Origin: Leptoclinus maculatus | Taxonomy: Eukaryota; Chordata; Actinopteri; Perciformes; Stichaeidae | Assembly (NCBI GenBank): GCA_032191485.1 | Contig: JAVDOI010000003.1 | Location: 558,001 to 622,000 of the forward strand | Direction: 5' to 3' | DNA: 64,000 nucleotides | Shown: positions 55,145-64,000 of the stretch, one piece after another | How the letters are laid out: every line of letters begins with the position of its first letter | How positions within the stretch are numbered: the stretch's first letter is position 1 | Notes under the pieces: generated by a model | The model's input: only the letters and a program-made list of their open reading frames with translations | The model's database searches: none | Told to the model about the DNA's origin: nothing | Made by a program: the position numbers and the translations under genes

Positions 55145-58100
55145 TGAGTTTAAGAAAACATAAAAAAAATCGAGAAAATGGCCTCGACCCCAGAGGGTTA
55201 ACCTTGCTGGCCCGAGAGCCCCCCCACCAGGGGGCTACTGGTACCGACTGGTACCGACTGACTGGTACCGAAGAAAGCAATTTTCAGTAACAAATACAAT
55301 GAATCTACAAAAATGTAGCATACCGTTTTAACGAACAACTTCTCATGAACAGAAGCATATGTAACACTTTACACACTGAAAACACAATAAAACACGATCT
55401 ACGATAACCTTACTAGCCTCCTGCTAAATATCGTCACTTTTTCGCGTTCATTTTCCCAAGATACGCAGCCAAAAAAGTCGACCGAAAGACGTTCCTTTAC
55501 CTTCCAAGCTAAAGCTACATACTTTGCAACATTAGCTTCCGACCCGGCTTTGAATGTATATTTCGGATTTACTCTCCGGCAAACCATTCAAACGTTAGCC
55601 GGGGAAGAGCACCCCTGGCAGCCAGTCACACCGCTGAAGAATTCTGAAGTTGCACTCACCATTTCGAAGAAAAATTACAAAAAAAGTCATTAAGATCCCA
55701 TGATTTAACAGTCGCACAACCACAGCTGACATTTTGACTATTAGCTCTGGTGCCTTGAGTGTACAAGTAATTGTAATTGCTACAGATACGTTTTTTCTAT
55801 CCAGGAGACTGTCCAATAGCTGCGGACTAACGTCAGACAACAGTCTGAATTTACGTTTTTACTCCCTCCACCATTCTAAAATGTTTTCTTTCTCTATCGC
55901 TCGGCCCGTCTTTCTCTCTGTCTGCAGTTTGCAGAGTCACACAATTATGCACACTCACCACATGAGTTCTATCGGTGCTGATGAGTCTACAACGGCAATC
56001 AATGCAACCAAAGACATGATTCATTGACTGTAAATAGGTTCACCTTAATTAGCCAACTTCATCGATTTGAAATAAGCAAATTGACTAGTTTTTAACATCA
56101 AAATAAATAACATTTGGCTTTTTTGTATGTTCTTTCCCAATGGTGCCATGCAATACTCAGTCAGCACTACCTGATCCTGCCTCCATCTAATACAATAAAA
56201 CAATGACATTCATGAGTGATTGGCTGAGTAGCCTATTCAAGGCTGTATTAGTCGCTCTATCAATAATTGTACCTTATCTTCTAAACGTTTTTTAGCCATT
56301 CTTCCACTCTTTTAAGAATTGAGTTATTGAATTAAGTTTAATCTTTTTGTAATTAATTCAAGGGGGACAGTGCGATTCTACTTTCTGTTTACATCCAGTC
56401 CTAGTATGGTCCTCTTAGGTCGCACAACACACTACAAAGCCAGCTAGCTCCACTGGTTCAGTCCAACAGCTGCTGATGGTGACAGCTTGCCAAAAAAGGA
56501 GCAAGCAATAGATGTTTTTGTAGTAGAGCTGGTGGATATCACAATATTTATTATTGAAGCAATATAAAAATGTCTATCGTTTATATTTTGCAATCTTCTG
56601 CAATGATTGCCACACACTGGTCTTCACTACAGGCATATCTGGAGCACAGGCAATCAGTTTACGTTGACATTTTTCATTCATACATTTGCCATCCGCTTAG
56701 TTTAGATAAGATACAGATGAGAACTGTTATGATCATTTTGCACTAAAGTTTGCAACAAAATGAGAAAACACTCAGTGCCTTTTATTTGTCAAGTATTTAA
56801 TTCACACAGGAGTGTATAAAATAGGCTTCATCAGGTGGTTATTCATATTGACTATTTATTTATTGAATTACCAGAAAACATCATAATAAACACAAAATAT
56901 CAAATGACCAAACAAAATAGCACATTTTGGCCATATCACCCAGCCCTACAATGTTAGATAAACTGTAGGCTGTTTTTATATGCTCTATTTATATGCTGAT
57001 TGCATATTTAGCATTTCTGTAATTTTCACAGAGGCAGCTGACCTTAACGCATTAAACAGAGAAGCAAAATATGGTAACAAAAGTCATGTTTTGTGTTGTT
57101 CATGAAAAATGTATGGAGTAGGTTTAGTTTTCTGATTTTACGGTTGAGTAAATGTAACGGCAGCTACTTAATCGATTAAAAACTGCCAGAGAGAAAAAAA
57201 ACACTCAAATTTCACCAGCTGATGAATCCACAAGTAACAGAATGTCCAGATCTTCTACAAAATATTTTCCATTCTTTACCAGTTTAAAGTTTTCATTCAA
57301 GATCAGTTGTGAAAACTAAACAAAAAGCTAGCAACAATATTCCACTTTTTCTACATTGAAACAACTACTGTTCTTGTTAGCTTTGGTAGGCAGAAGTTGT
57401 CACTATAAATAAATTATAAAGTCTCACAATTAAGAGGTGACTGGTTAGTCACAAAATTAAGCTTTGTTCAGTTTACTTGGTAAGACCACAAATGGATTAT
57501 AGAGACACCGCCAATCACTGAGCTGCCATGTTTTTATCCTCGTAACTAATCAAGATAAGATAAATATATTTTCTATATACTTTTTGAACCGTTATACCAT
57601 TTGATTTTTATTCATCCTCAATCCTCTTTGAAGGACTGATGGTTACCCCACCCGGTCCTTACATAGTAAGGGTCTTAATTTATTTCCATCCCACAATATG
57701 AGTCCTTTCTGATTCTCTGACTGAGACAAAAGGTGAACCTCAAGCTAAACTAAATGCTCCACAGTCAACTATATATTGTCAATTCTATTTCAAGCTCCTT
57801 CAAGATGAATTTTGAGAACACACTAATGACACAAAGGTCCCAGCCTCTGGCGATTGTGATTCTGAAATGTATTCACCTTGGGCTTTTAGTGCTGTTGTTT
57901 TGATCAGCTGTTAATGCATTATTCACCCTCTCTCGCATGGAGCTCATTGAGCCCGTTTCAATATGTTGCCAAGGTTAGATCATTCATTAAGCATGCAGTG
58001 CATTAATCAATAGCCAAATTGGGCCTTCCTGACACATCATCCCATGGTGAATATAGAATGATGAATGGAATTACCACAGACGAGAGCAAAGAGTCACCAC

Positions 58101-58330
58101 ATGTTTGATGAACGTGTCTCATTATGAGTTATGACGGTATATGGTAACATTCAGTCTTTTATCTAAATCACATGTTAATGGAAATGCTGATGCAGCGGTC
58201 AGATTACACTGTAGACAAAACCTGCAGTCAGGTAAATAAACGTCTATTTAAATTATAAAGCTTTTGATGAAATAATGATATTAAAAAGAATATATTTCAT
58301 TAATCCAATTGCTGGTAGCATCAACACACA
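55145..58330. other. Intergenic, no gene seen
   Basis: 3.2 kb of AT-rich sequence without recognised exons or elements. ACTGGTACCG repeats three times at about 55236-55270. Confidence 0.45.
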
Positions 58331-58335
58331 GTAAA

Positions 58336-58644
58336 TCAATGTGCAGCATATAATACAATCCTGAATCCACAGCCTTCATGTCTCCCTAACGTCTCAAGCA
58401 GTACTGATCTAGTGTCAGGCTGGTTTAATGAGTAAGGCTTAGTGTCCAGTACAGACAGCCAGTCCTCTGCCCACATGAGTAACTGTGGGCAGAGGACTGG
58501 CTGTGCACCTTCACCTCCCATGCTGAAGCTGGTCTCAGTGCTGAAAATGTCCCTGTTGAAATAGATCATCACCTCCGTCACTGGATGAGGCTTGAAATGA
58601 TCAAACTGAAGTTGAGCTGCAGTAGGGCTCTGCGAAAAGGCCAA
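58336..58644 (-). other. Unassigned 102-codon open frame
   Basis: The frame reads well-mixed protein-like sequence (FDHFKPHPVTEVMIYFNRDI, then a Gly-rich turn), but no family is recognised. Part of it is created by the perfect 21-bp palindrome at 58455-58504. It could be a host exon or a repeat; I cannot tell. Confidence 0.2.
58455..58504. repeat. Perfect 21-bp hairpin with 8-nt loop
   Basis: ACAGCCAGTCCTCTGCCCAC (58455 on) is repeated in perfect inverse ending at 58504, with TGAGTAAC as the loop. There is no T-run after it. Confidence 0.9.
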
Positions 58645-59095
58645 AATATTCTATCCAGAAAAAGGTCATTTCATATCTTTAAAACAATATATATTGTTAC
58701 CACCTGGCTCAAGGCTGGCAACAAAAAGGGAGGCCACACAGAGATCTAACCCAAACACAGTTTATTTAGCTGCACAACTGCCATATAATGAAGAAAGGAT
58801 GAGGCTGGTGCAGCAGGCCCTGCTGTGTGAGAGAGGGAGAGACTCCCAGAAGGCCCGTCTTTTATGGAGTCATAACGCCTCAACATCTTTAAGGTTAGCA
58901 AATAACTAACATCGGATATTCAGATATGGAGGGGCTTATTAGACTTCAGCCAATCGTGGGAGCTGATCGTTAGGCTCAGGAATGTAACTTTTGGGGAACA
59001 AAGAACTGTAAATCCCTTGGAAGAGTCAGACTTCCTCCACACCATGGGACAGACAGACCATTCTGTCCTGTGGTGTGAACGGGGCCTCACTTTCA

Positions 59096-59097
<2 letters not shown>

Positions 59098-59127
<30 letters not shown>
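59098..59127 (+). repeat. (TA)n microsatellite
   Basis: About 15 TA steps. A similar run lies at 60989-61017. Confidence 0.95.
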
Positions 59128-59130
<3 letters not shown>

Positions 59131-59676
59131 TTTTGTTATTCATAGTGTGATTCGGTTTGTAACTGCATTTGCTTTTATTAGTATATTAAATTCCTTTTGA
59201 TTTAAACTCCAACCAGCTGATTCGGCCCTGCTTGCTGATGGAAGAAAGAGAGCAGAGGGGGGGGCTGCTTCTTCTCCTCTGTGGGCCTCTTCTCCTCTGT
59301 TTGAGAAACTTTTGAACTTAACAGTAACACATCCCTAGTCTTCATGCAGGTTAGTGGCAGGATGAATTAAGCACAAAACCCAGTAACCCGGTTAACCTTC
59401 AGCAAGCTGAAAATCACCTAGTCAGTCATGGAAGTGCCCCCGAGCCATAGCTCTAACCACGTACTGCACCAAAACAACAAACAAACAAAAAGAAAAGGGT
59501 CAATGAGAGACGGCCAGTGCCCCGCATTGCTTATGCCTATCAGGAAAAGGGTTCCGACTGACTCACAAAGCCTGTACTACCAACGGCAGGTTAGAAAACT
59601 CAATTTAAAAAATCTGTCTGGAAAACTCCCTTTAACAAAGTTACATTTAAGAATTTCCCAGTACTAACCTTTCCGA

Positions 59677-59694
59677 ATCCCGGACGAGCCCCCA
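59677..59694 (-). other. tRNA-Pro primer binding site
   Basis: The minus strand reads TGGGGGCTCGTCCGGGAT, the canonical 18-base tRNA-Pro site of gamma-type retroviruses, two bases inside the LTR at 59697. Confidence 0.9.
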
Positions 59695-59985
59695 TTTGTT
59701 ACCACCTGGCTCAAGGCTGGCAACAAAAAGGGAGGCCACACAGAGATCTAACCCAAAAACAGTTTATTTAGCTGCACAACTGCCATATAATGCACAACTG
59801 ATGAGGCTGGTGCAGCAGACCCTGCTGTGAGAGAGAGAGACTCCCAGAAGGCCCGTCTTTTAAGCCTTCCTGGAGGCTCCAATCAGCTGGGCTGATTGGT
59901 GCAGGTGAGTGTCCCAGCTCCTCCCACCAGGAAACCATCAGCGAGCAGGCCCACAGCCTGGCAAGTGGGAGGGTCGTCACAATAT

Positions 59986-60984
59986 CAAGATGTTTTCTGG
60001 AATTTCAATAAATAAATAGTCTATATGAAAGAACCACATAAAGCCTAATTTTCATAATCCTGTGTGAATTAAATACTTGACAATTGAAAATGTGAGTGTT
60101 TTCTCATTTTATCAAGAACTTTAGTGCAAAGTAAACAGAACTGTTTCAAGTTAAATTATAGATAATAAACGAATAAATATAGGCCTAGCCTATATCTTAT
60201 CTAATAGAAAGGGGCACTCAGAAGAGTGCAGATCTCCGCCAGGTGTGTCTTCAACGACCACTGCTGTATTGTGTGATTGAATGAAAACAACCCATCAGAC
60301 GTATATTTTTCACTTGCATGTTTCACACAACAGCTCAGGCTGTCATTTAAATGTGTGCAGAAGTCTGCACTAGGTCTGTTCAGTTCCCCGTCTCAGCTGT
60401 GTTTCAACAATACGAATGTAAACATGAGGTTGATGCCCAATGAAAAGGCACGGAATAACCGTGTCTCTAGTTCTGTTAGCTCTGTGTCCGGCCTCAAAGC
60501 AAAGGCTGGGGGTCGAAGATGCATTCAGGTGCAATATCACTAGTGGCCCCTACCGGTCAGGGCCAGTTTAAAACAGGCAATAAAATGTGTGTTGAATGAT
60601 CCTGACTATACCTGTGAAACTGATGTGGGGAATGCATCTAATCCTTGTTGAATCGTAAGTAGACACAATACTAAATGGAATGTGTTAACAGAATGTGTTT
60701 GCTTTCAATTAGCTCAGCCTATACTTGAGCCTTCACACTAAATTGCCTCCAGGTTATCAATTACAATGTAATACTCGTATGTATTATATGTAAATATTAT
60801 TCTTATTACAAATTTTCTTTTGCTCTTTTCAGAAAGCCACCAGCAAGAAAATGTTTGCATCATATGAATAATATTATATGACAGCATATGAACTAGAAAT
60901 AGTAATATTGCACTGATGCAAGTGACACAATCATAACTGTAAATCTAAGTCGTAAAATAGTCACAAAACATGTGTTTCCATAAA

Positions 60985-61020
<36 letters not shown>

Positions 61021-61743
61021 TTTCTAAATCTGCAACAATAATTATTAACTGTAATATAGTATTTATTATTTAATTAATAACATAATAATAATTAACCCAC
61101 TATCCCTATCCAAAGTCACCAAAATAAATATTGGACCCATTTTTCATAAGTCACATATCTTCTGAACATTCTGACACTGAAATGGCATTTTTCTCACAGA
61201 CAAATCAGGAGAAAATTCACTTTGTTCGAGATTTCTCTCTCTCTCTCAGTAACTCACTCTGGCAAGATCCGGCAACTGACGTTGGCTGACTGACACATTT
61301 TCATAACACTAAAGATGGCTGTTATCTGGTTAAACATCTAATGTTAGCAAAATAAAGTATAAAAACATTACACAAATAAAACCCAATCTGCTTTTATCCA
61401 TCCACACGTTCAGTACACTTACAAACGCGGTGGAGGGATTGGGGGGAGAGGCAAACACGTCATGACCACGCCCACTAAGGAGACAGGAAGTGTATACCAT
61501 TTTAACCCATTGACGAAGCTTGTAACGAGGCATCTTTGCTATAGAGTATCTTTGCACTGAGATGAGTGGGTTCTAGCTAGGAGTCCTGTGTCCAGCTCTT
61601 ACAGTACATCCACGGCTCAGACCTGGCACAGGTCCAAACAAGTTTCTGGCTCAACAGCAGCATTTAGAAATGTTATGTTGCCAGATGACACTTTTCTCAC
61701 TTGAGAACATTATGCTGGTAAAAATGAATAGAACAAGACAGAA

Positions 61744-61802
<59 letters not shown>

Positions 61803-62520
61803 CTTTATTCATCCCCGGGGGAAAATTTGGTGAGCACACTTTATTCCCCTCATGATGTAGCTTAGTGCAGCTTCTTGTACATTCAAGAATCTAAGAAGGA
61901 ACTCATGCACTTTAATTTACTTTTAAGGTGAAAATTCCACCAGTACATTGTGACAAAATGACTAGTATCACACCTGTGATGACTAATAAATATACTAAGT
62001 CAAATAAGTTTACTACACAAACAAAATGGGGTGTAGAACTCTATGATTTTATGTCATATCTACATATTTGCATGAATTAATGAGATAAGGGTAACCTTTG
62101 TCTTCCACAGGGTTTCATGTATCCACGGTGGAGCTGAAGTTCTCAGGTCTAGTCTTGTTACTCGTTTTATGAGAGTGTTGTGAGTGTGACTGGTTTGCCC
62201 ATGAGCGTGTCACAGTGAATTAAAAAGAGCTTCTGGTAAATATGAGTTGTGAATATGATTAATAGAATAGACGTAATAAACAAGAGAGCTATCCACTTGT
62301 CAATAACAGTCCTCCATCTGTGGAGCTGTCAATCACAGCTGCTGACAGTGAGGGTCAGTGCAGTCTGTCCACATCCTGCAGGAGATGTGATGCAGGCCGC
62401 CACAGCTGAAAGATTCACTCCACTGGATGGATGTTGTTACCAGCTAATTGTCATGAATGTGTAAAAATACATACAGCCTCAGGCTGTGATGTCACGGTTC
62501 AGGCCCACAGTAGGAGAGTA
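59986..62520. other. Intergenic, microsatellites, no gene
   Basis: AT-rich sequence with (TA)n at 60989-61017 and (GATA)n at 61745-61800. No exon or element is supported otherwise. Confidence 0.45.
61745..61830 (-). repeat. (GATA)n with adjoining retroposon 3' tail
   Basis: Fourteen GATA steps are followed by TACTTTATTCATCCCCGGGG. On the minus strand this is the CCCCGGGGATGAATAAAGTA + (TATC)n tail that ends a common fish retroposon. Only the tail is recognisable. Confidence 0.6.
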
Positions 62521-62531
62521 TGCAACAATAA

Positions 62532-62612
62532 TTAGGGCCCGAGCACCGACGTAGTCGGAGCGGAGGACCTATTGTTATTCTAATGTTTATTATTAGGGCC
62601 CGAGCAAGGCGA
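62532..62612 (+). repeat. Fragments of a common fish repeat (GGGCCCGAGCA)
   Basis: AGGGCCCGAGCACCGACGTA begins at about 62534 and a second AGGGCCCGAGCA at about 62594. This motif is widespread in teleost genomes. Only two partial copies are present. Confidence 0.45.
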
Positions 62613-62721
62613 AAATGATACCGTTTCAAATATCCAGAATTGATATGTATCAACAAATCAATACTTTTGGCAACACTATTATCTACACATGGGGCCTAAA
62701 TGTATTTCTATGTCTATTTAT

Positions 62722-62940
62722 ACTTGTGGTGGCTGGGCGTGGTTGGGCACTGCTGCAGAGGGGACAGAGTGGGGGGGAGTGGTTCAGGGAACGGTGCTGT
62801 GTAGAGGCTTAATTAGCCGCAGCTGAAGCCAATCTTTAATTGTGTCTCCTCTCCTATATAAACACTAGTAGTGACGGAGACGCGAGAGGGACACCGGCGT
62901 TGCCGTCCTGGTATTCGAGAAGAGAAGAGACAATGTTGGT
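62722..62940 (+). promoter_or_regulatory. Possible LTR or promoter fragment
   Basis: A G-rich stretch followed by CTCCTATATAAACAC (about 62850) and a CpG-bearing leader (ACGGAGACGCGAGAGG) looks like a TATA promoter of a retroelement. Boundaries were not found. Confidence 0.25.
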
Positions 62941-63057
62941 ATTAGTATCAGGTATTAGTATCAGAATTTCATGATAATTTTCATATTCTTTCCAACATAA
63001 GCTATAGTTTTTTTTACAGTGCACATTTAGCACATTTATTTAAATATCTGAAGCAAT

Positions 63058-64000
63058 TTAATAATAATAATAATACATTTTTTTTATATAGTGCTTTAAA
63101 AGGCACTCAAAGACACTTTACATGGTAAAAAAAGAAACAATAAAAGCATTTATAATAAGAACAAAATCTATGACATAACAGTAAGAAAGAAAAAAAAACA
63201 CGAAAAGAAAGAAAGAAAACATACATGACTGACTTTAGAGGTTAAAAGCAGATTTGAATAGGTGAGTTTTAAGTGCAGTTTTGAAAGTGGCGAGTGACGG
63301 AGAATGTCTGAGGTGTTGGGGCAGGGAGTTCCAGAGGGAGGGGGCAGCAATGGAGAAGGCCCTGTCCCCCCAGGTCCGATGCTTGGACAGAGTATGGGGG
63401 GTAAGGAGGTTGGCGTCGGCGGATCTGAGGTTGCGTTTGGGAGTGTGAGGTCTGAAAGGTATGAAGGGGCGAGGTTGTGGAGGGCTTTGTATGTAATGAG
63501 GAGAATCTTGAACTGGATTCTTTGCTGTATGGGGAGCCAGTGGAGGTTTTGAAGGACTGGGGTGATGTGGTCTCTGGTGCGGGAGTAGGAGAGCAGACGG
63601 GCAGCAGAGTTCTCGATGTATTGTAGTTTGTTGATGATTTTGGTGGGTGAGCCGTACAGGATGCTGTTGCAGTAGTCCAGTCAAGAGGTGATGAAGGCGT
63701 GGATGAGTGTTTCAGCGGCTGCGGAGGAGAGGGAGGGGCGGAGACGGGCAATGTTTTTGAGATGAAAGAAGGTGTTTTTTGTGATGTGATTGACGTGGCG
63801 TTCATAGGAGAGAGTTTGATCGAAAATTATCCCAAGGTTACGGACATGTGTAGAGGCAGGAACAGTGGTGCCATCGATGCAGAGGGAGAAGTTGTGGCGG
63901 GATTTGTTTAATGATTTGGGGCCGATGATGAGGACTTCAGATTTGTCGCTGTTGAGTTTGAGGAAGTTGGCTTGCATCCAGGTTTTTATATTTGTGAGGC
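63058..64000 (-). mobile_element. L2-type LINE, 3' half, running off the right edge
   Basis: On the minus strand RT C-terminal blocks read LKLNSDKSEVLIIGP, VRNLGIIFDQTLSYERHV, a nonsense codon at about 63681 (ITS then TGA, then LDYCNS), LHWLPIQQRIQFKILL, and after a frameshift WGDRAFSIAAPSLWNSLP. The element ends with a (TAATAA)-type tail at about 63060-63075 after GTGCCTTTTAAAGCACTATA. It differs from the L2 copy at 54 kb, so it is another subfamily. Confidence 0.8.

Larger units (their letters stand above)
58695..59981 (-). mobile_element. Small class I ERV remnant with tRNA-Pro primer site
   Basis: Read on the minus strand, a 285-bp 5' LTR (59981-59697, TGTGACGACC…GGTGGTAACA) is followed after two bases by a perfect tRNA-Pro primer site (59694-59677). 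A partial 3' LTR lies at about 58880-58695. ATAT flanks both outer ends (58691-58694, 59982-59985). The interior is only about 800 bp and contains an inverted piece of the repeat seen at 6563-7135. No gag, pol or env remains. The 4-bp duplication and Pro primer fit gamma-type retroviruses. Confidence 0.8.

Noticed and set aside
1..64000. tRNA genes, rRNA, CRISPR arrays, bacterial-type operons
   Set aside because: None was recognised; the only tRNA-like strings are the retroviral primer sites.

Overview
The window is teleost fish genomic DNA. It is AT-rich and poor in genes. It carries Rex3/RTE-like and L2-type LINEs, hAT-like non-autonomous elements, several solo LTRs and long dinucleotide and tetranucleotide microsatellites, a mix typical of ray-finned fish. 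I see no bacterial operons, tRNA, rRNA or CRISPR array. Species cannot be named from the sequence.

The centrepiece is a complete endogenous retrovirus at 29129-43733 (14,605 bp, + strand). Its two 1,029-bp LTRs look identical by eye. The provirus is flanked by a 4-bp duplication (TAGG), and every large reading frame is open, so it is very young. The order is LTR, tRNA-Lys primer site, gag (1128 aa), pol (protease, RT, RNase H, integrase; 1053 aa), a Cys-rich orf (279 aa), env (975 aa), a multi-pass membrane orf (221 aa) and a 3' orf (353 aa, with an overlapping 85-aa orf), then the polypurine tract and LTR. Several traits point to a foamy-like (spumavirus-related) fish retrovirus: a pol ORF with its own ATG overlapping gag by 43 nt in another frame, no Cys-His box in Gag, an Env with a long cytoplasmic N-terminal leader, a splice donor inside the LTR, a tRNA-Lys primer site, and extra genes around env. 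The striking novelty is that Gag begins with a recognisable macro domain (the ADP-ribose-binding fold), followed by a second, more diverged domain with similar topology. Three accessory proteins have no function I can recognise.

Left flank (1-29128): a small spliced host-type gene on the minus strand (2860-5180) with two possible first exons; a decayed Rex3-like LINE (about 10500-12558); a solo LTR with 5-bp duplication (12926-13334); fragments of an integrase-core transposase and a hAT/GTF2IRD2-like transposase (13896-15143); one possible host exon (17314-17393); a 1.65-kb solo LTR (19375-21028); two adjacent GC-rich minisatellites (24757-25437); and a 993-bp non-autonomous DNA transposon with an 8-bp duplication (26403-27395).

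Right flank (43734-64000): a solo LTR (44441-44923), a hAT deletion derivative (45449-46384), a LINE endonuclease fragment (about 49100), an L2 LINE 5' part (50397-51925), an L2 LINE on the minus strand interrupted by a solo LTR of the same family as the one at 19375 (53008-55140), a small minus-strand ERV remnant with a tRNA-Pro primer site (58695-59981), and another L2-type LINE running off the right edge. The rest is unannotatable intergenic sequence. Apart from the provirus, the window is a mosaic of nested transposable elements with one small host-like gene.
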